A stretch of DNA of 64,000 nt from Halodesulfovibrio marinisediminis DSM 17456 (GCF_900129975.1 NZ_FSRG01000004.1:372001-436000), one strand, 5' to 3'. Positions 51,866 to 61,558 are shown, counted from the stretch's first letter. The notes: generated by a model not told the origin, from the letters alone. Numbers and translations: made by a program.

Positions 51866-51958
51866 ATGGATTCAGCACACGTCAACAAGCAAAGGACACG
51901 ATCTCGAGTAGAATATCGCCCGTTTGGTCCACTACTAGGTAATCTATTTGCGAACTAA
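51866..51958 (+). CDS. Possible leucine-operon leader peptide
   Basis: ATG 51866 follows AAGGAG at a good distance, and the 30-codon frame ends 65 bp before leuA. Three of the last nine residues are leucine, all encoded by CTA (at 51932, 51935 and 51944), a rare codon in many bacteria and the one used in enterobacterial leuL. This suggests ribosome stalling when leucyl-tRNA is low. No clear terminator hairpin follows, so control would be through RNA structure or coupling rather than classical attenuation. Confidence 0.4.
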   Translation: MDSAHVNKQRTRSRVEYRPFGPLLGNLFAN

Positions 51959-52023
51959 GTGAGGTTTTTGTGAAAGTAGTTTATGAATTAGAATAGAAAA
52001 AAGTAACTCCACAGGAGAAAACA

Positions 52024-53544
52024 ATGTCCGATCGCTTATATATTTTCGATACCACTTTGAGAGATGGAGAGCAGTCTCCAGGCGCAACCATGAACCAGAT
52101 TGAGAAGATTCGCCTTGCGCGTGAGCTCGAAAATTTGGGTGTCGATATTATGGAAGCAGGGTTTCCTGCTGCAAGCCAAGGGGATTTTGAGGCAGTACGC
52201 AAGATTGCACAAACCATTAAGCACTCACAGGTAGCGGGTTTGTGCCGCGCGATGGCGGCGGATATTGACAGGTGCTGGGATGCAATCAAAGACGCAACGC
52301 ATCCACGAATTCATACATTCCTTGCAACCAGTCCGGTGCACATGGAGTACAAGCTCCGTAAGACTCCGGAACAGGTTTTGGAAATGACTGAAGCGGCTGT
52401 AAAACATGCAGCAAAATATACTTCTAACATTGAGTTTTCTGCAGAAGATGCGTCCCGATCCGACTGGGACTTCCTTGCAAAGGTTGCAGAGACTGCAATC
52501 AACGCTGGCGCTACTACCATCAACATTCCTGATACCGTAGGGTATGCACAACCTCAGGAATTTGGACAGATGATTCGCCACGTAATTGAAAACACCAGCA
52601 ACAGCCATAAGGCAGTGTTCAGTGTACATTGCCATAACGACCTTGGTTTGGCTGTGGCAAACACTCTTGCAGCGATTGATGCAGGTGCACGACAGGCTGA
52701 AGTAACCATCTCCGGTATTGGAGAGCGTGCCGGTAACGCAGCACTCGAAGAACTTATTATGGCGTTACGCACCCGTGGTGACTACTACGACATTGAAACC
52801 AACGTTAAGTCAGAGCAGTTGTTCCCTACCTGCCGTTTGCTTTCAATGATCATTGGTCAGCCTATTCCTGCAAATAAAGCAATTGTCGGTGCAAACGCAT
52901 TTGCGCATGAGTCCGGTATCCATCAGGACGGCATGCTCAAGAACCGTGAAACCTACGAGATTATGACTCCTGAATCCGTAGGACGCGAAAAAACAGATAT
53001 CATCCTCGGTAAGCATTCCGGTCGCAATGCAATTAAAGGCAAAACTACCGAACTTGGTTACCCGTTGGAAGATGACGAATTACAGATTGTTTTTGAGGCT
53101 GTTAAACGCCTCGCAGACAAAAAAGAGAAGGTTTACGACGCAGACATTGAGGCAATCATCCTTGAAGAAGTCTACCGTATTCCTGATAAATACAGACTGG
53201 TACATCTCTCCGTTCAGTCAAGTGATGTGGGAGTGCCACCGAATGCAGCCGTTGTAATGGAAATTAACGGTATCCGCAGAGAGCACACTACGTTCGGCAC
53301 AGGTCCTATTGATGCAGTGTTTAAAACCATTTCCCAAATCGTTGGACGCGCACCAAAGCTCAAACGATACAGTGTAAACGCCATCACCAGTGGCGGAGAT
53401 GCACAGGGCGAAGTAACCGTACGGCTCGAAGAAAATGGTTGCACAACTGTAGGACGTGGATCCGATCCTGACATCATTGCAGCTAGCGCAAGGGCATTTC
53501 TCAACGCTTTAAACAGACTCGATAAAATGAACTCGGAGGGCTAA
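52024..53544 (+). CDS. leuA: 2-Isopropylmalate synthase
   Basis: This is the first committed step of leucine synthesis, condensing acetyl-CoA with 2-oxoisovalerate. The HMGL-like barrel has [47 protein letters not shown] (metal-binding HxH) and [11 protein letters not shown]. The C-terminal allosteric LeuA dimer domain (from about residue 395) has [14 protein letters not shown] and VTVRLEENG, the site of leucine feedback. Its length, 506 aa, is the usual long form. ATG 52024 follows AGGAG. leuC starts 5 bp after its stop. Confidence 0.95.
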   Translation: MSDRLYIFDTTLRDGEQSPGATMNQIEKIRLARELENLGVDIMEAGFPAASQGDFEAVRKIAQTIKHSQVAGLCRAMAADIDRCWDAIKDATHPRIHTFLATSPVHMEYKLRKTPEQVLEMTEAAVKHAAKYTSNIEFSAEDASRSDWDFLAKVAETAINAGATTINIPDTVGYAQPQEFGQMIRHVIENTSNSHKAVFSVHCHNDLGLAVANTLAAIDAGARQAEVTISGIGERAGNAALEELIMALRTRGDYYDIETNVKSEQLFPTCRLLSMIIGQPIPANKAIVGANAFAHESGIHQDGMLKNRETYEIMTPESVGREKTDIILGKHSGRNAIKGKTTELGYPLEDDELQIVFEAVKRLADKKEKVYDADIEAIILEEVYRIPDKYRLVHLSVQSSDVGVPPNAAVVMEINGIRREHTTFGTGPIDAVFKTISQIVGRAPKLKRYSVNAITSGGDAQGEVTVRLEENGCTTVGRGSDPDIIAASARAFLNALNRLDKMNSEG

Positions 53545-53549
53545 CAGTC

Positions 53550-54806
53550 ATGGCACACACACTCGCACAAAAAATCTTACAGAGACACACAGATCAAAAA
53601 ATCGAAGGAACCGGACAGATCGTTCAGTGCGATGTTTCCTTGGTTCTTGCAAACGATATTACTGCACCGCTTGCCATTAAATCTTTCAAGGCAATGGGCG
53701 CAGAAAAAGTGTTTGATAAAGATAAAGTGGCACTCGTAATGGACCACTTTACTCCGCAGAAAGACATTGCATCAGCAATTCAGGTGAAAAATACCCGTGA
53801 ATTTGCGCAAGAGCAGAATATTACGCACTACTACGAGGGTGGTAACTGCGGTGTTGAACACGCACTTTTGCCGGAGCTCGGCCTTGTAGGCCCTGGCGAC
53901 ATCGTTATCGGCGCAGATTCTCACACCTGCACCTACGGTGGCCTCGGTGCTTTCGCAACCGGTCTTGGTTCCACAGACGTAGCAGGCGGTATGGCACTTG
54001 GTTCCACATGGTTCAAAGTGCCGCCGACAATCCGTGCAATCTTCAATGGCGAACTTCCTGAGTTCGTAGGCGCAAAGGATCTCATCTTGCGTCTTATCGG
54101 CGAAATCGGTGTATCCGGCGCGCTCTACAAGGCGCTCGAATTCGGTGGTACCACAGTTGATTCCCTTGATGTGGAAGGTCGTATGACCATCGCTAACATG
54201 GCTATTGAAGCTGGCGGCAAATGTGGCCTCTTCCCGGTAGATGCAAAGACTCTCGAATACACCGCAGCTCGCGGTCGTAACGATGAAGCTCTCTTACCGG
54301 ATGAAGGCGCAGAATACGAACGTGTTCTTACATTCGACGTATCGAATATGTCACCAATGGTTGCATGTCCGCACTTGCCGGATAACGTGCACCCAGTAGA
54401 AAATGTCGAGCCTAAAAAGGTTGATCAGGTCGTCATCGGTTCCTGTACTAACGGTCGTATCAGCGACTTGCGTGAAGCAGCAGCCGTACTCAAAGGACGC
54501 AAAGTCGCATCACACACACGTGCCATCGTTCTTCCTGCAACGCCAAACATCTGGAAGCAGGCACTGCGTGAAGGTCTTATCGAAACCTTCATGGAAGCAG
54601 GTTGTATCGTAGGCCCTGCAACATGCGGCCCTTGTCTCGGCGGACATATGGGCATCCTTGCTGACGGTGAAGTAGCAGTAGCTACAACCAACCGTAACTT
54701 TAAAGGACGCATGGGCAGCCTCGAGTCAGAAGTCTACCTTTCAAGTCCTGCCGTTGCTGCGGCAAGTGCACTTGCAGGTGAGATCGCTGATCCTCGCAAA
54801 GTGTAA
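53550..54806 (+). CDS. leuC: 3-Isopropylmalate dehydratase large subunit
   Basis: This is an aconitase-type [4Fe-4S] enzyme that isomerises 2-isopropylmalate together with LeuD. Cluster ligands lie in VIGSCTNGR and in GPATCGPCLGGHMG. GADSHTCTYGGLGAF and VMDHFTPQKDI are family motifs. At 418 aa it is the shorter archaeal/clostridial-type LeuC (about 420 aa, not 470). It is 5 bp from leuA and about 170 bp before leuD; the gap is mostly the GC-rich repeat at 54811. Confidence 0.95.
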   Translation: MAHTLAQKILQRHTDQKIEGTGQIVQCDVSLVLANDITAPLAIKSFKAMGAEKVFDKDKVALVMDHFTPQKDIASAIQVKNTREFAQEQNITHYYEGGNCGVEHALLPELGLVGPGDIVIGADSHTCTYGGLGAFATGLGSTDVAGGMALGSTWFKVPPTIRAIFNGELPEFVGAKDLILRLIGEIGVSGALYKALEFGGTTVDSLDVEGRMTIANMAIEAGGKCGLFPVDAKTLEYTAARGRNDEALLPDEGAEYERVLTFDVSNMSPMVACPHLPDNVHPVENVEPKKVDQVVIGSCTNGRISDLREAAAVLKGRKVASHTRAIVLPATPNIWKQALREGLIETFMEAGCIVGPATCGPCLGGHMGILADGEVAVATTNRNFKGRMGSLESEVYLSSPAVAAASALAGEIADPRKV

Positions 54807-54810
54807 TGTT

Positions 54811-54874
54811 GCCTCCGGCGGGTCTCCGACGGGCAAGGGCGCTGCCCTGCACCCGCAAGGGGGACGCCCCCTTG
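54811..54874 (+). repeat. GC-rich REP-like intergenic repeat, copy 2
   Basis: This 64-bp element starts 4 bp after the leuC stop with GCCTCCGGCGGGTCTCCGAC and ends in the hairpin CAAGGGGG/CCCCCTTG. It is nearly the same sequence as the element after pilV (15713-15779, opposite strand). It is far more GC-rich than its surroundings. Confidence 0.78.
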
Positions 54875-54980
54875 ACCGCGAAGAGGTGAGAGGCGGTTGA
54901 AAATATAGCAACACATCGAGTTAAAGATGTTGCTCTGATTTCAGCCACAAACGATTTGATTCTTTTTGGGAGAAATGACC

Positions 54981-55481
54981 ATGACCTTACAAGGTAAAGT
55001 CCACAAAGTGGGCGATCACATAGATACTGATGCAATCATTCCTGCGCGTTTTTTGGTAACAACTGATGAAAAAGAGCTTGGCGCAAACTGCATGGAAGGT
55101 CTCGAAGCAGGCTGGGTAGAGCGTGTTTCCGAAGGCGATATCATGGTTGCCGGTGAGAACTTCGGTTGCGGTTCTTCACGTGAACATGCTCCGATTTCTA
55201 TCCTTGGTGCTGGTATGAAGGTAGTTGTTGCGCATTCTTTTGCGCGTATTTTCTACCGTAACAGCTTTAATATGGGATTGTTACTCATTGAAGTTGGCGA
55301 TGACGTTAAGCACATTGAAGATGGACATGAAGTAGCAGTCGATATCGAAGCGGGTACAGTGACTAACGTAACCACTGGTAAAGTAATTAGCTTCCCGCCG
55401 CTTCCACAGTTTATGCGTGACTTTGTCGATAACGGGGGACTCATTCCATACGTGCGAGAAAAGTTAAAAGCCAAAAATTAG
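54981..55481 (+). CDS. leuD: 3-Isopropylmalate dehydratase small subunit
   Basis: This is the small partner of LeuC. It has the swivel-domain motif [31 protein letters not shown] and [21 protein letters not shown] 54981 is chosen because GGGAG lies 8 nt before it; ATG 54975 would leave only 2 nt. The protein is 166 aa, matching the short LeuC type. The next gene, leuB, is 240 bp downstream, with no gene or clear signal in between. Confidence 0.94.
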   Translation: MTLQGKVHKVGDHIDTDAIIPARFLVTTDEKELGANCMEGLEAGWVERVSEGDIMVAGENFGCGSSREHAPISILGAGMKVVVAHSFARIFYRNSFNMGLLLIEVGDDVKHIEDGHEVAVDIEAGTVTNVTTGKVISFPPLPQFMRDFVDNGGLIPYVREKLKAKN

Positions 55482-55721
55482 TCCAAAAGATTCCTGTTCC
55501 CGATCACTGCAAGGACGTGGAGCAACTTATTGGATTTATACGAGTAAGCGTGTCTCGCAAGTAATAGTCTTTGGGTAGCGGGCTGGAGAAAAATTCTTTT
55601 GTAAAAGCGGTAGTCGGTTTTTACGAGTCGGAATGTATGACTAGCGACAGCGCAATTTGCTTTCTTCAGCCGCCAAAGAAATAAATTGAATACACACAAA
55701 ATTTTCATCGAGGGAAAGACA

Positions 55722-56795
55722 ATGGATATGAATATCGTTTTGTTGCCGGGTGACGGCATCGGGCCGGAGATCACCGCTCAGGCTGTAGAGGTCATGAAGA
55801 AAGTCACAGATAAGTTCGGTCACAAAGTAACCTTCACTGAAGAGCTTATCGGTGGTTGCGCTATTGATGCTACAGGCAGTCCGTTACCGAAGGAAACTGT
55901 TGAGGCATGCAAGAAGGCGGATGCAGTATTTCTTGGCGCTGTAGGTGGCCCTAAGTGGGATAATCTCGATGGCGCTACTCGTCCTGAAGCTGGTTTGCTT
56001 GGTATCCGTAAGGAGCTTGGCCTGTTTGCGAATTTACGCCCTGCGAAGTTGTTCCCTGAGCTTTCCAGTGCATGCTATCTCCGTCCTGACATTGTAGAAG
56101 ACGGTATTGATGTAATGGTTGTTCGTGAGCTTACTGGTGGTATCTATTTTGGTCAGCCGCAGGGGCAGGAAGAGCGTGATGGCGTTCGATATGGCTACAA
56201 TACCATGGTCTACAATGAAGATGAAGTACGCCGCATTGCCCGCATTGCTTTTGAAGCAGCGATGAAACGTGACAAGCGTGTGTGTTCTGTAGATAAAGCT
56301 AACGTACTTGAAGTTTCCCGTCTTTGGAGAGCTGTTGTTGAAGAAGTTGCAACTGAATATCCAGAAGTAGAACTCACACATATGTATGTTGATAACGCAG
56401 CAATGCAGCTTGTTCGTGATCCGAACCAGTTCGACGTTATCGTGACCGGTAACCTCTTCGGTGACATTTTGTCTGACGAAGCAGCTGTTATCACCGGTTC
56501 TATCGGTATGCTTCCTTCTGCATCCCTTAATAAGTCTGGAACTGGTCTTTTTGAGCCGATTCATGGCTCTGCACCAGACATCGCAGGTCAGAATAAAGCG
56601 AACCCGCTTGCATCAATTCTCTCCATGGCAATGATGCTGCGTCATTCCTTCAACCTCATTAAAGAAGCAAATGCGATTGAAAATGCCGTTCAGCAAGTGC
56701 TGAGTGAAGGCTATAGAACTGGGGACATTATGTCCAACGGGGAAACCCTTGTTGGTTGTAATACCATGGGTAATTTAGTTGTAGAGCGCTTATAG
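55722..56795 (+). CDS. leuB: 3-Isopropylmalate dehydrogenase
   Basis: This is the NAD-dependent oxidative decarboxylase that completes the leucine-specific branch. Motifs are [47 protein letters not shown] and [20 protein letters not shown] with [13 protein letters not shown] 55722 follows GAGGG by 7 nt; an upstream in-frame start at 55686 lacks a ribosome site. Its length, 357 aa, is standard. It is the last gene of the leucine operon, closed by the terminator at 56857. Confidence 0.95.
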   Translation: MDMNIVLLPGDGIGPEITAQAVEVMKKVTDKFGHKVTFTEELIGGCAIDATGSPLPKETVEACKKADAVFLGAVGGPKWDNLDGATRPEAGLLGIRKELGLFANLRPAKLFPELSSACYLRPDIVEDGIDVMVVRELTGGIYFGQPQGQEERDGVRYGYNTMVYNEDEVRRIARIAFEAAMKRDKRVCSVDKANVLEVSRLWRAVVEEVATEYPEVELTHMYVDNAAMQLVRDPNQFDVIVTGNLFGDILSDEAAVITGSIGMLPSASLNKSGTGLFEPIHGSAPDIAGQNKANPLASILSMAMMLRHSFNLIKEANAIENAVQQVLSEGYRTGDIMSNGETLVGCNTMGNLVVERL

Positions 56796-56856
56796 AAGCC
56801 AAATTTCCTCCTTCCGGAGAGCCTTATTCGGGAGGAGGATGTTTTGTTATAAAGAG

Positions 56857-56892
56857 AAAAACGAAGCTACAAAATGTAGCTTCGTTTTTTTT
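56857..56892. terminator. Bidirectional terminator between leuB and the phosphoesterase gene
   Basis: An 11-bp perfect stem, ACGAAGCTACA with TGTAGCTTCGT, is extended by A/T pairs and has a 3-nt loop, with T-runs on both strands. It serves leuB (+) and the convergent metallophosphoesterase (-). Confidence 0.92.
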
Positions 56893-56903
56893 GTGCTTGA
56901 ATA

Positions 56904-57653
56904 CTAGAGCTCATTGATTCTGCCCGTAGCAAGGTAATGTGCCCAGTCAGAGCGTCCTTGTTTTGCAGCAGCATTTACTGCGTCCTGTACAGGGTATGGA
57001 ATTTTCATTTGCTGAATATTCCAGCCGTCAGAATTTGTTTCCAGCATTGTGTATGATGCGTGTGAAGAATATGTCTCCATGGAATGCACAGTAGGTTGGT
57101 CATCAGTAAATGCAGGCAGACCGACACTTCCCGCGTTTACTATAAGTTGACCGGTAGATAATTCTACAACTCTCGGAATATGTGTATGCCCACACAGAAT
57201 GACAGAAGAATTTTGTCCGTCAACTAATTGTAGTATCTCGCTATCAGAGCGCACCCGTGCTTCGCCACTCGAAACATCTTCCATTAAGTATGTCAGATCG
57301 TTCGTTGGAGAGCCATGGCAGGCATAAATTTGACGATTAACCTGACAGTCAAAGGGGAGCGTTTTTAGCCAGTCAATGGGGGCATTACCGAGGTCACCTA
57401 ACACAAACTGAAGCGTTGGATTTGCGGCAAACTCTTTGTGTGTGACTTCATGCAGCATGCGATCCTGATTGCCACAGATTGAGGTAACATCAGAGGACGT
57501 TATCAGGTTGTAAGTCGCTTTTGGGGCTATGGGGCCGTACAGAGTGTCCCCAAGATTTACGATGCGGTCAGCACCGCGCTTTGCAATATCATTAAGAACG
57601 GCCTCAAGCGCATATACGTTACTGTGAATGTCAGAAATAACCGCGAGTTTCAT
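56904..57653 (-). CDS. YfcE/calcineurin-type metallophosphoesterase
   Basis: This 249-residue two-metal phosphoesterase is of unknown substrate. Metal motifs are all present: SDIHSNVYALEAVL, LGDTLYGP, CGNQDRM, CHGSPTN and LCGHTHIPRV, followed by VNAGSVGLPAF. The order is that of the YfcE/PRK-type superfamily, which includes cyclic nucleotide and dinucleotide phosphatases. It is convergent with leuB and 62 bp from speB on the same strand. No link to polyamines is evident. Confidence 0.88.
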   Translation of the reverse strand: MKLAVISDIHSNVYALEAVLNDIAKRGADRIVNLGDTLYGPIAPKATYNLITSSDVTSICGNQDRMLHEVTHKEFAANPTLQFVLGDLGNAPIDWLKTLPFDCQVNRQIYACHGSPTNDLTYLMEDVSSGEARVRSDSEILQLVDGQNSSVILCGHTHIPRVVELSTGQLIVNAGSVGLPAFTDDQPTVHSMETYSSHASYTMLETNSDGWNIQQMKIPYPVQDAVNAAAKQGRSDWAHYLATGRINEL

Positions 57654-57715
57654 GCTGTCACTTCCAAGAGTTACGTGTGGTGGCTCAAGCTAGCAGTACA
57701 CTAGTTTTTGTAGTG

Positions 57716-58567
57716 CTATTTAGTTGAGCGCTGGATGATTCCCATCATTGAGTAGGTGAGCTGTGCAGCGGCAAAATCTGAAGCATGATCGCCTTCCTGT
57801 GGTGCGAGCTCAACTACATCACAGCCAATTACGTTACGTCCTTTTACGGCTTTTTCGAGTAGTGTGATGGCTTGCCACCACTGGATGCCACCCGGAACAG
57901 GGGTGCCTGTTGCGCGGATAACGGACGGGTCTAGTCCATCTACATCAAAAGTAATGTAGAGATCTTTAGGAAAATCTTCAGGGAGCAGTGTTTCCGGCAG
58001 TGGATTGCGCGCCAGATCCTTTGCATCGATATGTGGCACATTGTGTTTTTTGCGGACTTCTACTTCTTCTGTACAGAACGCACGGACGCCGAGCTGGAAT
58101 ACTGGGATTTCCAACTCGAGTGCACGATGCATGACGGAAGCGTGGCTGTAAGGATCGCCTTCATACGCTTTACGCAGGTCTGCATGGGCATCAAACTGCA
58201 CGATGCCGAAGCTGCCATGCTTCTTTTTCAGTGCACGGAGAGCTCCAAGCGTAACAGAGTGTTCTCCGCCGAGCATAACAGGAAGACCATATTCAGCTGC
58301 GTGAGAAACAGCGGCTTCAATGCGGGCGAGAACCTGTTCTGTAGGACCGGTGCAGTCTACTGGTTCGTGAGTGTAAATGCCTTCATCTGCAGGAATGGAT
58401 TCTCCGTCCCACAGTTCAAGCTGGTCAGACGCGTCAAGAATGGCGCGTGGGCCTTCAGCCGTACCGCCACCGTATGAAACGGTAGCTTCAAAAGGAACCG
58501 GAACAATTTGGAATCGACATTGTTCTGGAGTGGTTTCTTCAAGTTCTGATGCTAAAAATCTATTCAT
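57716..58567 (-). CDS. speB: Agmatinase (ureohydrolase)
   Basis: This enzyme hydrolyses agmatine to putrescine and urea. Manganese-binding motifs are GGEHSVTLGALR, FDAHADLR and TFDVDGLDPSVI. Its length, 283 aa, fits SpeB rather than arginase. It lies with arginine decarboxylase (61559) and the carboxyspermidine pair on the same strand, but about 620 bp from nspC, so it probably has its own promoter. In the inferred pathway it supplies putrescine to the dehydrogenase. Confidence 0.9.
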   Translation of the reverse strand: MNRFLASELEETTPEQCRFQIVPVPFEATVSYGGGTAEGPRAILDASDQLELWDGESIPADEGIYTHEPVDCTGPTEQVLARIEAAVSHAAEYGLPVMLGGEHSVTLGALRALKKKHGSFGIVQFDAHADLRKAYEGDPYSHASVMHRALELEIPVFQLGVRAFCTEEVEVRKKHNVPHIDAKDLARNPLPETLLPEDFPKDLYITFDVDGLDPSVIRATGTPVPGGIQWWQAITLLEKAVKGRNVIGCDVVELAPQEGDHASDFAAAQLTYSMMGIIQRSTK

Positions 58568-58664
58568 CTTATAAGTATACTTTGTGATGAATTTCTTGGC
58601 AATTCAGAAAGTACGGGGCTTCAGAGGGAAGGATAGAATGTGTGTGAGGTTTGGGAAGGTGTAG

Positions 58665-58788
58665 GACGCAGAGGTCGTCTCAGCTTCAGGCTCTCAGGCA
58701 AATTTCGGAACTGCACAGTAATGAAAGAAAATCAGAATCGGTTGTAAAAACAGCGTGAGAGCCTTACGCATGAGACAACCTCTGCGTC
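58665..58788. repeat. 124-bp imperfect inverted-repeat element
   Basis: The terminal arms GACGCAGAGGTCGTCTCA (58665-58682) and TGAGACAACCTCTGCGTC (58771-58788) pair with one mismatch. Inner arms GGCTCTCA (58689-58696) and TGAGAGCC (58756-58763) pair perfectly. The 59-nt centre has no reading frame. It lies in the 624-bp gene-free space between speB and nspC, and may be a miniature inverted-repeat element or a structured RNA. Confidence 0.55.
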
Positions 58789-59107
58789 ATTTACTACGTG
58801 CTGTTAATGTTTTTGGATTGCTTGTTATTACCTAGTAATGTTGCTTGGTACAAGCCTGTGCAGTTTTATCAGTAGAACCATGCCCTGTGTTTTAGACGGG
58901 ATAGTTTAATGCAATAAGATTTAAGAAAAGAAGACGGTTATTAGGTAGAGGGATGTTGGTGATGAGGGGATATTTAAGGCTGCTTCTGTTTTTGTTAGCT
59001 AGTTATGGTCGTGAGCTCTGTGGGGGAAGGAGAAAAAAGTAGTGGAGCAAAAGCCGCGAAGTTCGCAAACAATGTGCTGATATCGCGAGTAAAAGTTTTT
59101 GGAGAGT

Positions 59108-59139
59108 CCAGAGAACCTTTTTACAAAAAGGTTCTCTGG
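59108..59139. terminator. Perfect 15-bp palindrome downstream of nspC
   Basis: CCAGAGAACCTTTTT and AAAAAGGTTCTCTGG pair perfectly around a 2-nt centre, about 50 bp past the nspC stop on the - strand. On either strand it would fold into a strong hairpin. Similar GGAAAC/GGTTCTC palindromes recur between genes in Desulfovibrio genomes as I recall them, so it may be both repeat and terminator. Confidence 0.6.
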
Positions 59140-59191
59140 TCACCGAAGGCAAAAAATAAAAATAGAAATAAAGAAACCGAAAAAACAAACT

Positions 59192-60349
59192 CTATGACAA
59201 ACGACACTTGAAGTCGTCGTAGCCGAATTCGCGTACGATGTGCAGTTCGTCAGTGTTCGGGTTGTAGCGTGCGATTGCAGGAAGCTGTAACCCGTTAAAG
59301 GTGTTTGTTTTTACCATGGAATAGATAGCCATGTCCGTAAATGCAACGTGGTCACCTGCACGGAGCGGAGTGTCGAAGGAGTATTCTCCTATGACGTCTC
59401 CTGCGAGGCAGGATTTACCAGCAAAGCGGTAGGAGTAGGCTTTCTCACCTTTTTCACCGGAATCAATGACGAATGGACGGTATGGCATTTCGAGCACGTC
59501 CGGCATGTGGCATGCGGCGGATGCGTCGAGAATGGCGATAGCCATGTCAGCTTTGATTACGTCAAGTACGGTGGCTACGAGGATTCCAGCGTCGAGTGCA
59601 ACGGCTTCGCCCGGTTCGAGGTATACCTGAACATTGTAGCGGCTCTTAGCGCGTTCGATACAGGCGCAGAGACGGTCAATGTCGTACCCTTCACGGGTAA
59701 TGTGATGCCCGCCGCCGAAGTTGAGCCATTCCATGTCGTGAAGGAGATGACCGAACTGCTTTTCTACTGCTTCCAGTGTGCGATCAAGGGCTTCAGCGTC
59801 TTGTTCGCAGAGAGTGTGGAAATGTAAGCCGGATACGCCTTCAAGATCGCTCTCATCAAAGTTTTCTAGACGTACACCAAGACGTGATCCCGGTGAACAC
59901 GGGTCGTAAATTGGCGTTGTACCTTCGGAGTGCTGCGGGTTAACGCGAACGCCGATTTTGATGGTGCGTTTGGATGCCTGAATGAACGGACGATACTTGC
60001 GAAGCTGTACGAAGGAGTTGAACACAATGTGGTCAGAGTACTTGATAAGTTCTGCCATATCGTCGTCTGAGTAAGCAGCGGCGAAGCTGTGCACTTCGCC
60101 GCCGAATTCTTCACGTCCAAGTCTCGCCTCGTGCGGAGAACTGGCGCAGGTTCCATGCAGGATGCCTTTTAGTACCGGAAAGGTGCTGTATGTGGCGAAT
60201 CCTTTGAGCGCGAGGAGGATTTTTGCTCCTGTACGCTTCTGAACGGAATCTAAAATCGCCGCGTTTTCCGCAAGCTTTGCCTCATCCACAACGAAGCATG
60301 GAGAAGGCAGGCGCTCTGGATTTAGTTTTTGAAGGTAACTTCTGTCCAT
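59192..60349 (-). CDS. nspC: Carboxynorspermidine/carboxyspermidine decarboxylase
   Basis: This PLP enzyme of the fold III group removes CO2 from carboxyspermidine (or carboxynorspermidine) to give the triamine. The PLP lysine is in ILLALKGFATYS. Other motifs are HYHTLCEQ-like LHFHTLCEQDAEAL, EWLNFGGGHHITREG, VYLEPGEAV and SCLAGDVIGEY (catalytic Cys region). Its length, 385 aa, is typical. ATG 60349 lies inside the dehydrogenase gene (28-bp overlap), so the two are translationally linked. Product choice cannot be read from sequence. Confidence 0.9.
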   Translation of the reverse strand: MDRSYLQKLNPERLPSPCFVVDEAKLAENAAILDSVQKRTGAKILLALKGFATYSTFPVLKGILHGTCASSPHEARLGREEFGGEVHSFAAAYSDDDMAELIKYSDHIVFNSFVQLRKYRPFIQASKRTIKIGVRVNPQHSEGTTPIYDPCSPGSRLGVRLENFDESDLEGVSGLHFHTLCEQDAEALDRTLEAVEKQFGHLLHDMEWLNFGGGHHITREGYDIDRLCACIERAKSRYNVQVYLEPGEAVALDAGILVATVLDVIKADMAIAILDASAACHMPDVLEMPYRPFVIDSGEKGEKAYSYRFAGKSCLAGDVIGEYSFDTPLRAGDHVAFTDMAIYSMVKTNTFNGLQLPAIARYNPNTDELHIVREFGYDDFKCRLS

Positions 60350-61518
60350 GGGAGACCGTGAATGTTGAGTTTTTCCATGAATGGGTCTGGATCAAGTTCT
60401 TCCATGTTGAATACGCCTTCGCCAGTCCATTTGCCGGTGAGCATGAGCATTGCGCCGATCATAGCTGGTACACCGGTGGTGTAGGAAACAGCCTGAGAAG
60501 CAACTTCTTTAAATGCTTCTTCGTGGTCGCAAATGTTGTAGATGTAGTAATCCTTAGGCTCACCGTCTTTAATACCTTTAATGCGGCAACCGATGCATGT
60601 ACGACCTTTAGTACGTTCACCAAGTCCTGCTGGTTCTGGAAGAACTTCTTTGAGGAACTTGAGAGGCACGATGTCCTGACCATTGTACTTAACAGTGTCG
60701 ATACGGGTCATGCCAACGTTTTCGAGCACTTTGAGGTGGTTGAGGTACTGGTCGGAGAAGGTCATCCAGAAGCGTGCACGTTTGAGACCTTTTAAGTGTT
60801 TTACGAGAGACTCAAGTTCTTCGTGGTACATGAGAAAACACTTTTTAGGACCAATGCCTTCTGGGAAGTCGTAGTTCATGGAGAAGCTGAGAGGATCGGT
60901 TTCAATCCACTCGCCGTGTTCCCAGTAGCGACCGTTTGCAGTAACTTCGCGGATGTTGATTTCAGGGTTGAAGTTAGTTGCAAATGGGTGACCGTGGTCG
61001 CCTGCGTTGCAGTCAATGATGTCCAACTGATGGATTTCATCAAAGTGGTGTTTCATTGCATGCGCGCAGAATACGTTGGTTACGCCTGGGTCGAAGCCGG
61101 AACCGAGAAGTGCCATGAGACCTTTCTCTTTGAAACGCTCCTGGTATGCCCACTGCCATTTGTATTCGAACTTAGCTTCATCGATTGGCTCGTAGTTCGC
61201 GGTATCAAGGTAATGCACACCAGTTTCGAGACATGCGTCCATGATGGTGAGATCCTGATATGGCAGTGCGAGGTTGATAACGAGAACAGGCTTGTGCTTG
61301 TTGATGAGGTCAACAAGCTCAGGAACGTTGTCCGCGTCTACGGTGTCGGTAACGATGTCGCGACCGGTACGTTCTTTAACGGAAGCTGCAATTGCATCAC
61401 ATTTCTCAATAGTTCTGGATGCAAGTACGATTTCAGTAAAAACTTCTGGAACCTGTGCACACTTGTGTACGCACACGCCGCCAACGCCACCAGCGCCGAT
61501 GATCAACACTTTAGACAT
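60322..61518 (-). CDS. Carboxynorspermidine/carboxyspermidine dehydrogenase (saccharopine dehydrogenase family)
   Basis: This enzyme couples putrescine (or diaminopropane) to aspartate semialdehyde with NADPH, giving carboxyspermidine. The Rossmann motif VLIIGAGGVGGVCVHK is at residues 4-19. LGSGFDPGVTNVFCAHAM, DIIDCNAGDHGHPFATN and NINI-like segments follow the CANSDH branch of the family. Its length, 398 aa, is usual. It is between speA (41 bp upstream) and nspC. A lysine-pathway saccharopine dehydrogenase is the alternative, but coupling with nspC and speA makes the polyamine role much more likely. Confidence 0.88.
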   Translation of the reverse strand: MSKVLIIGAGGVGGVCVHKCAQVPEVFTEIVLASRTIEKCDAIAASVKERTGRDIVTDTVDADNVPELVDLINKHKPVLVINLALPYQDLTIMDACLETGVHYLDTANYEPIDEAKFEYKWQWAYQERFKEKGLMALLGSGFDPGVTNVFCAHAMKHHFDEIHQLDIIDCNAGDHGHPFATNFNPEINIREVTANGRYWEHGEWIETDPLSFSMNYDFPEGIGPKKCFLMYHEELESLVKHLKGLKRARFWMTFSDQYLNHLKVLENVGMTRIDTVKYNGQDIVPLKFLKEVLPEPAGLGERTKGRTCIGCRIKGIKDGEPKDYYIYNICDHEEAFKEVASQAVSYTTGVPAMIGAMLMLTGKWTGEGVFNMEELDPDPFMEKLNIHGLPWTEVTFKN

Positions 61519-61558
61519 AGTTTACTCCTTACATGGTGCGGAAACTAGCCGCAAAAAA

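Noticed and set aside
60796-61548. Long + strand open frame opposite the dehydrogenase gene
   Set aside because: It is a mirror of the real - strand frame. Its translation is rich in Val, Phe and Cys with no motif, while the opposite frame has clear family motifs.
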